Shown: one piece after another, positions 54,346-62,455 of the stretch | How the letters are laid out: each line of letters opens with the position of its first letter | Numbering within the stretch: position 1 is the first letter of the stretch | Origin: Flavisolibacter longurius | Lineage (GTDB): Bacteria; Bacteroidota; Bacteroidia; Chitinophagales; Chitinophagaceae | Length of the DNA stretch: 64,000 nucleotides | Assembly: GCA_013327885.1 (NCBI GenBank) | Contig: JABUMY010000007.1 | Location: 1 to 64,000, forward strand | Direction: 5' to 3' | The notes under the pieces: model-generated | Database searches by the model: none | Told to the model about the DNA's origin: nothing | The model's input: the letters and a program-made list of their open reading frames with translations, nothing else | Translations under genes and position numbers: made by a program

Positions 54346-54789
54346 ATGGAACAAGTAGCAGATCTCCTCAGTCGCATTTACCCGCAGTTTAACACGGCTG
54401 CAGTCAATTGCCGCGTAAGCGATGCACTTTACCAGATGTGCAGCGAAAACGTGGACTACCTTATTGTATTGGAAGATAACAAGTTCATGGGCATTATTAC
54501 TGACCATGACATAGCCTCGCGGATCCTGTTCGAAAACCGCCCTCTCAACCAGGTGGAAGTGCGGGAATACATGAACACCACGCTGCCGGTGGCCACTCCC
54601 GAAACATCGCTGCACCAGTGCATGCAGTTAATGGAGCGGTACAATGTGCGGCACCTTGCCATCTACGATCATTTTGATTTTAAAGGAGTGGTGTCGAGCT
54701 ATGAACTGATGCAGGAAGCCCTGAACAAACGCAGTGGTTTTTTTGAAGAAGACAAAACACCACGACAGGGTTATCCCTGGAACTATTGA
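54346..54789 (+). CDS. Protein consisting of two CBS domains
   Basis: 147 residues, essentially one Bateman module. First CBS: CRVSDALYQMCSENVDYLIVLEDNKFMGIITDHDIASRIL. Second: MNTTLPVATPETSLHQCMQLMERYNVRHLAIYDHFDFKGVVSSYELM. CBS pairs bind adenine nucleotides and regulate partners, but no enzyme domain is attached. The short C-terminal tail is Phe/Tyr-rich. The end overlaps the convergent DUF721 gene by 7 bases. Confidence 0.9.
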   Translation: MEQVADLLSRIYPQFNTAAVNCRVSDALYQMCSENVDYLIVLEDNKFMGIITDHDIASRILFENRPLNQVEVREYMNTTLPVATPETSLHQCMQLMERYNVRHLAIYDHFDFKGVVSSYELMQEALNKRSGFFEEDKTPRQGYPWNY

Positions 54790-55064
54790 ATCACGATGTC
54801 CTCAATCACTTTTTCGCCCAAAGCTTCGTTTACACGAAGCTTTATTTTTTCTTTCTGGTAAAGCAGCTCCTGCTTCAGCGGAGCCACATTGGTGGTGATA
54901 AATAGTGTTTTGTTGATGACCTTTATTTTTTCGGTGTATTTGGCAATGGTCTTGCCCATTACTTTTTCCCACACTTCTTCTATCTGGTAAGCCTGGATGG
55001 AACCTTTCAGGCGGCTTTGCGCCAGGTAAAGCTTAATGGCATCCCCGATGGAGTATTGTCCCAT
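54783..55064 (-). CDS. DUF721 (DciA-like) protein
   Basis: 93 residues covering the DUF721 domain: IEEVWEKVMGKTIAKYTEKIKVINKTLFITTNVAPLKQELLYQKEKI in pieces. DciA, of this family, loads or assists the replicative helicase DnaB in bacteria lacking DnaC. Bacteroidota members are usually short like this one. It may therefore be a helicase-operator protein; that is family knowledge rather than direct evidence. The promoter region lies next to an inverted repeat tract (55085-55314). Confidence 0.8.
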   Translation of the reverse strand: MGQYSIGDAIKLYLAQSRLKGSIQAYQIEEVWEKVMGKTIAKYTEKIKVINKTLFITTNVAPLKQELLYQKEKIKLRVNEALGEKVIEDIVIQ

Positions 55065-55084
55065 GCGGCTAAGGTAGGAAGAAG

Positions 55085-55314
55085 TTTGGGGTTAGGGGTT
55101 TGGAGTTTGGGGTTAAGGGAGTTTGCAGGATAAAAATTCTTTTCTTAAACAAAGGTTTCGTAGGTGCCAGTTCTTTGAGTTCAATAGAATCTATAAAAGC
55201 TTACATGCGACAGCAGGAAATTTTAAAAAAATAATTCTTATGGAAAAAAAGTTTGTAACCACCAATCAAACACTTCGGCCATAAGACACCAAACGCCAAA
55301 CCCCTAACCCCAAA
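55085..55314. repeat. Inverted repeat of 19 bases with reiterated-word tracts
   Basis: TTTGGGGTTAGGGGTTTGG (55085-55103) is perfectly complementary to CCAAACCCCTAACCCCAAA (55296-55314). Each arm continues with degenerate copies of the same word (GGAGTTTGGGGTTAAGG; CACCAAACG). About 190 bases without a gene lie between the arms. Confidence 0.65.
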
Positions 55315-55319
55315 CACTG

Positions 55320-55919
55320 CTATCTGACCCGCTTAATCCCGCAACCAACGGACCGGGTTTTGGTAACAGAAACGGATTTGCCGCCAAGCATTTCATCCAT
55401 AGCCAGGTAAAGGTGCTTGCGCTGAACGCTGGCTTCATCGGGATTGTCATCAATGGCGCCATGGTACACCAGTTTGCCTTCTTTGTCAAACAGGAAATTT
55501 TCGGGTGTGCGGGTAGCACCAAACGCATCGGCCAGTTTGTTGGCATCATCTACCACGTAATGCCAATTGTAATTTTGACTCTTTGCATACTGCTTCATGG
55601 CTTCAAAGGAATCATCGCCATTGCGGGCACCGGCATTGGAATTTACCAGGATCACACCAACGTCATTTTTCAGGGCATGGGCGGCAATGTCGCGGGTACG
55701 CTGCTGGTTCTTTTTTACGTAAGGACAAGTGTTGCAACTGAACATCACCAGGATGCCATTCTTGCGAATCGCGTCTTTCAGGGAAACTTCTTTCCCGCTA
55801 ACATCTTTCATCTTTACATCGGCAAGCGGCATGGCGGCGCCAATTGGCAGTTCAGGCATGGGAGCAAACGATACCAGCGCAAAAGCGGCAAGGCTGCAAA
55901 GCAGGAATATCTTTTTCAT
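55320..55919 (-). CDS. Periplasmic redoxin (thioredoxin-fold, AhpC/TSA-like)
   Basis: 199 residues from the ATG at 55919 (MKKIFLLCSLAAFALVSFA, signal peptide); the upstream in-frame Met would hide the signal. The thioredoxin fold carries CNTCPY (a CxxC pair) after FMVMFS-like strand ILVMFSCNTCPYVKK, then RTPENFLFDKEGKLVYHGAIDD and a conserved late Cys in SVGCGIKRVR. This pattern is common in exported redoxins of Bacteroidota and suggests thiol-disulfide or peroxide chemistry; the partner is unknown. It lies downstream of mltG on the same strand. Confidence 0.88.
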   Translation of the reverse strand: MKKIFLLCSLAAFALVSFAPMPELPIGAAMPLADVKMKDVSGKEVSLKDAIRKNGILVMFSCNTCPYVKKNQQRTRDIAAHALKNDVGVILVNSNAGARNGDDSFEAMKQYAKSQNYNWHYVVDDANKLADAFGATRTPENFLFDKEGKLVYHGAIDDNPDEASVQRKHLYLAMDEMLGGKSVSVTKTRSVGCGIKRVR

Positions 55920-56019
55920 ATACCAGGATGTTTCCTCAAAATTGGAGAAAATAAATTTGATACGGTTTCCATTGGTGTAGCGGAATCGTTGCTTTATCAA
56001 GTAAGCAGGGAAAATGATC

Positions 56020-57057
56020 CTACCCGCCCACCTTTTTTACGGAATCGGCAGTGGCACGGCGGCGGTCTTCCTGCCAATAGCCTCTTGCTTTTTGCAAGTG
56101 CTCGTCAAACGTGGTACTGTACAGGTGACCGTTTAGCCTGCTGTTGGCAACAAAATAAAGAAACGGCGTTTGCGCCGGGTTAAGCACGGCATCAATGGTG
56201 ATCTTTGACGGCGTGCTGATGGGTCCTGGCGGCAAACCTTTATTGCGGTAGGTATTGTAAGGCGAAGCAATTTGCAGGATAGGACCAGCGATGCGCTTGA
56301 GCGCAAAATTACGGGCCGCAAATTTCAGTGTAGGATCGGCCTGCAGGGGCATCCCGATCTTCAGGCGGTTGAGGTACACGCTGGCAATGGTATCTTTTTC
56401 CTTGTGATTGGTGGTTTCTTCTTCAATGATGGAAGCAAGGATATAGGTTTCTTTTGGAGAAAGCCCGATGGTTTTGGCTTTGGCTTCCCGCTCTTCGTTC
56501 CAAAATTTTTCCGACTCGGCAGCCAGGCGTTTGTACACCGCAGCAGGGGAGGTAGACCAAAGAAAAGAATAAGTGTCCGGCACCACCTTCCAAAGCACTG
56601 ATGCGGTATCGGTACCATAGGCCTGCATCGAATCGCCGTTGTTTAAAAACGTGATCATCTGCAGGGAGTCAAACTCAAACTTCGACCCGGTAAGCCGGGC
56701 AAAATCTTCTTTTGTGCGCAGCTTGTTGATGGTAAGGTTTACCGGGTCCTGCGCCCCGTTGCGCAGCTTGCGTACAATGGACAAAACGCTGCTGCCTTTT
56801 TTGATCTCGTACCGGCCCGGCCTTATCTTTTCCCAATAGTCGAGCAAGCCCGCCAGGAAAGAAAATGCTGTTGTGTTGGAAACAATGTTGTTGGCACGAA
56901 GAGAATCCATCACCGATTCTTTTGTGGCACCCTGGGAGGAAATGTAGAGGGTTTCGGTTTTTTTATCGAATCCTGTGCCGGAACCCAAAAAGATCCAGGC
57001 TGCCACCAGCGCACCCAAAACAATAGCGAAAAGAATTGTCCAAACCAGTTTTTTCAT
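56020..57057 (-). CDS. mltG: Endolytic transglycosylase MltG
   Basis: 345 residues. MltG cuts nascent glycan strands in the inner membrane and limits chain length. One N-terminal membrane helix (TILFAIVLGALVAAWIFLG), a LysM-like region (about 40-130), and the YceG catalytic domain: ETYILASIIEEETTNHKEKDTIASVYLNRLKIGMPLQADPTLKFA in pieces, with the catalytic Glu in SIIEEE, and YNTYRNKGLPPGPISTPSKITIDAVLNP. Normal length. It is separated from upstream secG by a terminator. Confidence 0.95.
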   Translation of the reverse strand: MKKLVWTILFAIVLGALVAAWIFLGSGTGFDKKTETLYISSQGATKESVMDSLRANNIVSNTTAFSFLAGLLDYWEKIRPGRYEIKKGSSVLSIVRKLRNGAQDPVNLTINKLRTKEDFARLTGSKFEFDSLQMITFLNNGDSMQAYGTDTASVLWKVVPDTYSFLWSTSPAAVYKRLAAESEKFWNEEREAKAKTIGLSPKETYILASIIEEETTNHKEKDTIASVYLNRLKIGMPLQADPTLKFAARNFALKRIAGPILQIASPYNTYRNKGLPPGPISTPSKITIDAVLNPAQTPFLYFVANSRLNGHLYSTTFDEHLQKARGYWQEDRRRATADSVKKVGG

Positions 57058-57077
57058 AACGCTTCAAAGTAACAAAA

Positions 57078-57101
57078 AACCCTGCCGTGCAGGCAGGGTT
57101 T
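57078..57101 (-). terminator. Terminator between secG and mltG
   Basis: AAACCCTGCC (57078-57087) pairs with GGCAGGGTTT (57092-57101), loop GTGC; A-rich left flank gives T on the minus strand. It ends the miaB-secG unit and lies only 21 bases before mltG. Confidence 0.85.
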
Positions 57102-57127
57102 CAAAAATATCGTTTTGTGGAATTTGC

Positions 57128-57463
57128 TTACGGTTGCTGCGGAGCAGGGGCTACAGGCTGCGGAGCGGGTGCAGGCGCCGTTTGCTGCGTGTTGGTAACA
57201 CCACCACCCAGGCCTTCGGCACGGTTGATCGAATCGCCACCGGCAATAAAAAGTGTGGAAACAATACAAAGCACGGCAATCACACCGGCAAAGATCCAGG
57301 TGCCTTTTTCCAGCACATCATTGGTTTGCTTCACACCCATAAATTGGTTGCTGAAACCGGCAATGTTTCCGGCAAGGCCACCGCCTTTTGGATTTTGCAC
57401 CAGCACAATCAGCGTCAATACTACACAAGCCAGGATGATCAGAATGATAAATAAGGTGGTCAT
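57128..57463 (-). CDS. secG: Preprotein translocase subunit SecG
   Basis: 111 residues. Two membrane helices (TLFIILIILACVVLTLIVLVQN and WIFAGVIAVLCIVSTLFIAGG) flank the conserved cytosolic loop QNPKGGGLAGNIAGFSNQFMGVKQTNDVLEKGTW. The C-terminal tail is Pro/Ala/Gln-rich (APAPQPVAPAPQQP). SecG assists SecYEG translocation. Its ATG overlaps the stop of the upstream gene by 4 bases, so they are coupled. Confidence 0.93.
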   Translation of the reverse strand: MTTLFIILIILACVVLTLIVLVQNPKGGGLAGNIAGFSNQFMGVKQTNDVLEKGTWIFAGVIAVLCIVSTLFIAGGDSINRAEGLGGGVTNTQQTAPAPAPQPVAPAPQQP

Positions 57464-58509
57464 GATCCTTTTAGATTTTCAATTTTGGCAGCAAAATAAG
57501 TCTTTTTGGAGGGATTAAGCAAACTTAATTTGTTATAGGTTTCTATAGCTTTTTGGTGGGCGCCCTGTTTGGCCCACACCTCGGCCATGGCCTCTGTAAC
57601 GATCTCGCTTTCCTCCACGGAATGCGTGGCCATGTTGACAACCGTTTTTTCTGCCGACGATTGCGGCGATCCTGCCATCTCTGCCGCAGGCAGGCGTTTC
57701 ATTACTTTCAGCCATTCGGTAAAGCTCCGGAGTTGCTTTGAAAGCTTGTCCTTTGGCAGATCGGTTGCCGTAACCTTGATGCCTTGGGAAGCAAAATAAT
57801 CTACGGTGTGGTAGGGCTCAAACAGGGCATCGGTGCCTGCCGCTGGTATCGTAACATTTAATTTGCCCAAAAGGGAAGGGGCTTGTTCAGAACTATCCTT
57901 TGCTATGTCGGTTTCCCCGTCAACTAAAACGTCTTCACGAACGCTTTCTTCTTCACTATTTGACTGCGTTTCTTGTGGTGTAAGAGTTGCTACGGGCGGT
58001 TCTTCGGGAAGTACAGCCGGTTCGTTGGCTGGCTCCACAAAGGGTTCTGTTATCGTATCCGGGTCAGGAAAAACAGTAATGGTTTCACTTTCTGCCGTTT
58101 CTTTTTTTTCCGTGATTAGAATGCCACGCCGGTCGTTTTCCTCAAATTCTTCTGCGACGTTTTCAGACGATTCTGCGCTGGTTGAGTAGGCAGGCGTTGC
58201 GATCGTTTCATCAGCGCTATGTTCTTTCTCAGCTAAGTGTTCTACTGCAAAGTCCTCGTCTACAACATGCGATTCCGCAGAAAGAAAAAGATCGAACTGG
58301 AGCGGGTCGTGGAAATACAAAACAGCCTTGCGTTGTTGGGCCTCTGCATCGGGCGAACCGGTTTCTTTTAATTTTTGCAGCAATAAAAACTGGGCGGGTG
58401 CAAAATAAGGGTAACGTTTGGTGAGATGCTGCAACTTTTCCAGGCTACATTCTTCAACGGAGGATTTACCGAGCAGGTGCTGAGCCAAGGCATGGATTCG
58501 TTCGCTCAT
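57460..58509 (-). CDS. Unknown protein with acidic middle and TPR-like end
   Basis: 349 residues from the ATG at 58509 (MSERIHALAQHLLG); 17 earlier in-frame codons exist but overlap the lptE region. The N-terminal 90 residues are helical (CSLEKLQHLTKRYPYFAPAQFLLLQKLKETG), the middle (about 95-240) is Glu/Ser/Thr-rich and probably disordered, and the C-terminus (ESEIVTEAMAEVWAKQGAHQKAIETYNKLSLLNPSKKTYFAAKIENLK) looks like a tetratricopeptide helix pair. It sits between lptE and secG in a conserved Bacteroidota order; function unknown. Confidence 0.75.
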   Translation of the reverse strand: MSERIHALAQHLLGKSSVEECSLEKLQHLTKRYPYFAPAQFLLLQKLKETGSPDAEAQQRKAVLYFHDPLQFDLFLSAESHVVDEDFAVEHLAEKEHSADETIATPAYSTSAESSENVAEEFEENDRRGILITEKKETAESETITVFPDPDTITEPFVEPANEPAVLPEEPPVATLTPQETQSNSEEESVREDVLVDGETDIAKDSSEQAPSLLGKLNVTIPAAGTDALFEPYHTVDYFASQGIKVTATDLPKDKLSKQLRSFTEWLKVMKRLPAAEMAGSPQSSAEKTVVNMATHSVEESEIVTEAMAEVWAKQGAHQKAIETYNKLSLLNPSKKTYFAAKIENLKGS

Positions 58510-58525
58510 AGTGCGGCAAGTTACA

Positions 58526-59074
58526 TTACCAATTGGAAAAAAGACGGTTGAAAATTTCATCCGAAAGGTTTCGGATCATTTCTTCCAAAAGCGAAGCCTC
58601 TGCTGCCTGCAGCGATTGCTGTGCACTGAAATCAAAGCTGCGGCTGACATCAAATTCTTCGGGAGTATTGCCAAACCGCGAAAGAGAAATATGCACCCTT
58701 ACCGTTAACCGGTTGACCGATGTCTGCTGTTGCCCGTTGTTGGAGGTAACACCGGTTGTACTTACCGCATAGTCGGCAACATAACCGGTAATCTGGTAGT
58801 CGGCGTTGTCGTTGTTGGTATTGGTGAGTCTTGTTTGATTTTGCACTTTTGTGCGGAACCGTTCCGTCAAGGCCGGTGTGATCTGCGGGTTCACATAAGA
58901 AGCCTTGTTTTCAAACGGTGTGATGCGTACCGTTTTGGCACTGTCAACCACGTTTCCCTTTTCGTTAAAGCTGTAAATACCGCAGGAAGAAACGGCAATT
59001 GTCAGTAGAAAAAAGCCAACAAAAGGTGCTGCCAGCAGCAACATCCCGTTCTTTTTTAAAAAGGGTTGAAACAT
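58526..59074 (-). CDS. lptE: LptE-like lipopolysaccharide assembly lipoprotein
   Basis: 182 residues. A lipoprotein signal with lipobox VSSC, Cys31 (MLLLAAPFVGF at residue 11 may be the true start). The sequence continues GIYSFNEKG, AKTVRITPFENKASYVNPQITPALTERFRTKV and SVNRLTVRVHISLSR, the pattern of the Bacteroidota LptE family. LptE plugs the LptD barrel and delivers lipopolysaccharide to the outer surface. It is downstream of the sigma54 activator gene by 34 bases on the same strand. Confidence 0.85.
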   Translation of the reverse strand: MFQPFLKKNGMLLLAAPFVGFFLLTIAVSSCGIYSFNEKGNVVDSAKTVRITPFENKASYVNPQITPALTERFRTKVQNQTRLTNTNNDNADYQITGYVADYAVSTTGVTSNNGQQQTSVNRLTVRVHISLSRFGNTPEEFDVSRSFDFSAQQSLQAAEASLLEEMIRNLSDEIFNRLFSNW

Positions 59075-59108
59075 GGTGTTTTTATTCGTTTCGTTTTCTT
59101 GTAAAATA

Positions 59109-60353
59109 CTATTGATCGATGTCGTATTCTTTCAGCTTGCGGTACAGCGTCCGTTCGCTGATGCCCAGGTCCATAGCCGCATCTTTCCGTTTGTTGCGGT
59201 GCTTTTTCAGCGCTTTGATGATCAGCTCTTTTTCCTTGTCCATGATGTTGAGGCTTTCATCCACTTCTTCGTGTGCATGAATGTCAGACGTGTTGTGCAT
59301 AAGCACTGGTTGCGCCACCACCGGCTGGTGGGAGGGAACCATCATCTGCCCGCCGCCGTCTACCCGCTGCAGGTCTTTTACCCCATCCAGGAAAGAAGGA
59401 TTTTGCGCCGCCACCGAAGGGTTCTGCAACATTTCCAAAAAAAGCTTTTTCAATTCCGTCACATCCCGCTTCATGTCAAAGAAAAGTTTGTACAGTATCT
59501 CCCGTTCGTTGTTGAATTCATGCGCTTCCTGTCCGTGCGGATGTGCCAGCACAGGCAGGCGGTTCATGTGCTTATCCTCTGGCAGAAAACGTCCCAGCTC
59601 TTTTAAAGAAACCTGCTTTTCTTTTGCCAGCACCGATATCTGCTCGGCCAGGTTTTTCAGTTCCCGCACATTACCGGGAAAAGGGTAATTGGTCAATTGA
59701 ATCCTGGCTTCTTCATCCAGTTGCACCGGTGTTGTTTTATAGCGTTCGGCAAAATCAACCACGAACTTCCGGAACAAAACAAAAATATCTTCCTTGCGGT
59801 CCCGTAAGGACGGAACCCGGATCGGTACCGTGTTCAAGCGGTAATAAAGATCTTCCCTGAACTTGTTGTTCTGTACCAAGTGCAGCAGGTCTTTGTTGGT
59901 AGCCGCAACCACCCGTACGTCTGTCTTTTGTACTTTGGACGAACCCACGCGGATAAATTCACCGCTTTCCAAAACCCGCAGCAAACGTGCCTGTGTACCC
60001 AGTGGCATTTCGCCAATTTCATCCAGGAAAATGGTACCGCCGTTCACGGTTTCAAAATAGCCTTTGCGACTGTCCACCGCACCGGTGAACGAGCCTTTTT
60101 CATGCCCGAACAATTCGGAGTCAATGGTACCTTCCGGTATGGCGCCGCAGTTAACGGCAATAAACGGGTTGTGCTTTCGTGCCGAAAGTGAATGAATGAT
60201 TTGCGAAAACGCCTCTTTTCCCACGCCGCTTTCACCCGCAATGAGCACCGTAAGGTCGGTGTTGGCCACTTGCACGGCCACCTCCAGTGCATAGTTTAGT
60301 GCCGGTGAATTTCCAATAATGCCAAACCTGTTTTTTATACTTTGTAGATCCAT
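59109..60353 (-). CDS. Sigma54-dependent transcriptional activator without receiver domain
   Basis: 414 residues. The AAA+ domain (about 8-240) has Walker A AGESGVGKE at 39-47, the sigma54-contact loop as GSFTGA (87-92; usually GAFTGA), Walker B GGTIFLDEIGEM and the arginine-finger region. The C-terminal Fis-type helix-turn-helix is NKRKDAAMDLGISERTLYRKLKEY. There is no N-terminal sensory domain, so activity must be set by abundance or a partner. In Bacteroidota this gene commonly sits between miaB and lptE. Gene-specific targets are unknown. Confidence 0.93.
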   Translation of the reverse strand: MDLQSIKNRFGIIGNSPALNYALEVAVQVANTDLTVLIAGESGVGKEAFSQIIHSLSARKHNPFIAVNCGAIPEGTIDSELFGHEKGSFTGAVDSRKGYFETVNGGTIFLDEIGEMPLGTQARLLRVLESGEFIRVGSSKVQKTDVRVVAATNKDLLHLVQNNKFREDLYYRLNTVPIRVPSLRDRKEDIFVLFRKFVVDFAERYKTTPVQLDEEARIQLTNYPFPGNVRELKNLAEQISVLAKEKQVSLKELGRFLPEDKHMNRLPVLAHPHGQEAHEFNNEREILYKLFFDMKRDVTELKKLFLEMLQNPSVAAQNPSFLDGVKDLQRVDGGGQMMVPSHQPVVAQPVLMHNTSDIHAHEEVDESLNIMDKEKELIIKALKKHRNKRKDAAMDLGISERTLYRKLKEYDIDQ

Positions 60354-60362
60354 TCCTTTGTT

Positions 60363-61781
60363 TTATACGATTTCGCCAAACAGCGTTGCCTGCGAGCAGT
60401 CATGAATTTTTACATTCACATAATCGCCGGGTTTGAGGTCAAACGTTCCTTTGCTAAAGATCACCACTTTGTTTTGTGAGTTCCGTCCCATCCACGCTTC
60501 ATCGCTGCGGCGTGAATTGCTTTCGATCAGTACCTTGAATGTTTTGCCCAGGTCTTTCTGGTTGCTTTGCAGCGAAAGCCGGTTCTGTGTTTCGACAATT
60601 TCCTGCAGCCTTCTTTTTTTCACGTCGAGTGGAATATCGTCCGTATAGCGGCGCTGGGCCAACGTGCCGGGACGTTCGCTGTAAAAGAACATATAGCTCA
60701 TGTCATAACCGGCGTATTCCATCATGCTCACCGTTTCTTTGTGCTCTTCTTCGGTTTCGGTACAAAAGCCAGCAATCACATCGGAGGAGAGGCTGCAGTC
60801 GGGCATGATTTCCTTAATGCGGGCAACCTTGGCCATGTACCATTCGCGGGTGTAGTTGCGGTTCATCAGTTGCAATACACGGGTGGAGCCGCTTTGGAGC
60901 GGCAGGTGAATGTATTTGCAGATGTTCTCATACTTGGCCATGGTATGCAGCACATCGTCGGTAATGTCCTTGGGGTGAGAGGTTGAAAACCGTACCCTTA
61001 AGTCCGGCGAAATAAGCGCCACCATCTCCAGCAGGTTAGCAAACGTAACTGTCGGCGCCGTGTCGGAAACATAATAATAAGAATCCACGTTCTGTCCCAG
61101 CAGTGTTACTTCTTTGTAGCCCGCGTCAAACAACTCCTGGCATTCGTTAAGAATACTGGCAGCATCGCGACTGCGTTCCCGTCCGCGGGTGAACGGCACC
61201 ACGCAAAACGAGCACATGTTGTTACAGCCCCGCATAATGCTTACAAAAGCCGTAATGCCATTGCTGTTCAGGCGAACCGGCGCAATGTCGGCATAGGTTT
61301 CTTCACGGCTCAGTAAAACGTTCACGCCTTTCTGCCCACCGTTGGCTTCTGTTATCAAGCCCGGCAGAGTGCGGTAAGCATCCGGACCCACCACCAGGTC
61401 AACCAGTTTTTCTTCTTCAATAAATTTTGCTTTCAGGCGTTCGGCCATACAACCCAGCACACCCACCAGCACACCAGGCTTTGCTTTTTTCAGTTTCCTG
61501 AATTCCGTCAGCCGCTTGCGAACGGTTTGTTCTGCTTTCTCACGGATGGAACAGGTGTTCAGTAAGATCAGGTCTGCTTCTTCAAAATTGCGGGTGGCGC
61601 CAAAGCCTTCTTCGTAAAGAATAGAAGCCACGATCTCGCTGTCGCTGAAATTCATCTGGCAACCATAGCTTTCAATATAAAAACGGCGGCTGTATTGGGT
61701 TTTGTCGCCCTGGAAAGGAGAATAGGCTTCTCCCTGGCGGGCTTCATCCTGCTTTTTATCGATCAAAAGTTCTTGCATCAT
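60363..61781 (-). CDS. miaB: tRNA-2-methylthio-N6-dimethylallyladenosine synthase MiaB
   Basis: 472 residues. A radical SAM methylthiotransferase that modifies A37 of tRNAs reading U-starting codons. The N-terminal MTTase domain has the auxiliary cluster Cys41, Cys77 and Cys111 ([28 protein letters not shown]). The radical SAM motif Cys186-x3-Cys190-x2-Cys193 is in [20 protein letters not shown]. The TRAM domain is at the C-terminus. It is the first gene of the minus-strand operon leading to secG. Confidence 0.97.
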   Translation of the reverse strand: MMQELLIDKKQDEARQGEAYSPFQGDKTQYSRRFYIESYGCQMNFSDSEIVASILYEEGFGATRNFEEADLILLNTCSIREKAEQTVRKRLTEFRKLKKAKPGVLVGVLGCMAERLKAKFIEEEKLVDLVVGPDAYRTLPGLITEANGGQKGVNVLLSREETYADIAPVRLNSNGITAFVSIMRGCNNMCSFCVVPFTRGRERSRDAASILNECQELFDAGYKEVTLLGQNVDSYYYVSDTAPTVTFANLLEMVALISPDLRVRFSTSHPKDITDDVLHTMAKYENICKYIHLPLQSGSTRVLQLMNRNYTREWYMAKVARIKEIMPDCSLSSDVIAGFCTETEEEHKETVSMMEYAGYDMSYMFFYSERPGTLAQRRYTDDIPLDVKKRRLQEIVETQNRLSLQSNQKDLGKTFKVLIESNSRRSDEAWMGRNSQNKVVIFSKGTFDLKPGDYVNVKIHDCSQATLFGEIV

Positions 61782-61794
61782 AATAAGGTGGGGT

Positions 61795-61802
61795 CAAAGA
61801 TA
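61795..61802 (-). promoter_or_regulatory. -7 promoter box of the miaB operon
   Basis: TATCTTTG on the minus strand matches TAnnTTTG and lies 13 bases before the miaB start codon. Confidence 0.5.
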
Positions 61803-61910
61803 AAGAATCCCACCTTTTGTGACAGGATGTCAGCAGAAGGGGCCTTTCTTTTTGCAAAGCCTTTGCAGTTGCGGCAATTCTATTATCTTTAAAGGAAACT
61901 GGCTGTTGAT

Positions 61911-62360
61911 ATGCGATTCTCCCGAAATCAATACCGGGCCATTTATGCCTCGCTGATTATAGTTGCCTTTTTTATTCCGGCTTACAACAACATCAGCGCT
62001 GCTGGCTTTTTAAGCCTCGCCCTGAATACGGTCAGGAGCGATGATGAAATGACCATGATCGACTTTGTCATTATTTCTTTCCCACTTTTCCTGATCCTGT
62101 TGACTGCCCTTATCATTCTTTTTCAATCGCTGCGCAAACGAACATCTACAAGTTTGCTCCTGGGATTACCGCTTTTCTCTCTGGCCTTTTTTATTGTTTT
62201 GCTCTCCTTTGATGTCAACAAAGAGGTCAGCAATGCCGGTGTTTTCAGCTTGCTGAAAAATATGCGTTATGGTTTTTACATTGCCAGCCTTGCCTCCGTG
62301 CTGCTTTTTCTTTCGCATAGCCGGCGTGAAGCCTTGAACTCAGGTCAACGCCGCTGGTAG
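61911..62360 (+). CDS. Four-helix membrane protein of unknown function
   Basis: 149 residues with four clear membrane segments: AIYASLIIVAFFIPAYNNISAAGF, MIDFVIISFPLFLILLTALIILF, LLLGLPLFSLAFFIVLLSF and YGFYIASLASVLLFLSHS. The layout resembles small DUF4293-type proteins, but I am not certain of the family. No motif indicates function. It starts divergently from miaB and is followed by the receptor-like gene, which has its own promoter box. Confidence 0.75.
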   Translation: MRFSRNQYRAIYASLIIVAFFIPAYNNISAAGFLSLALNTVRSDDEMTMIDFVIISFPLFLILLTALIILFQSLRKRTSTSLLLGLPLFSLAFFIVLLSFDVNKEVSNAGVFSLLKNMRYGFYIASLASVLLFLSHSRREALNSGQRRW

Positions 62361-62442
62361 ATTGGCTGCTACCGTGCGCAGTAATTAACTATAATTAACC
62401 TCTGTAAGTCCCGATCCGTTTTTTCGCTATCCAACGAGGGAA

Positions 62443-62450
62443 TACCTTTG
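62443..62450 (+). promoter_or_regulatory. -7 promoter box of the receptor-like gene, leaderless geometry
   Basis: TACCTTTG matches TAnnTTTG and ends 5 bases before the ATG at 62456, so the mRNA would begin at or just before the start codon. Confidence 0.5.
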
Positions 62451-62455
62451 GCGTC

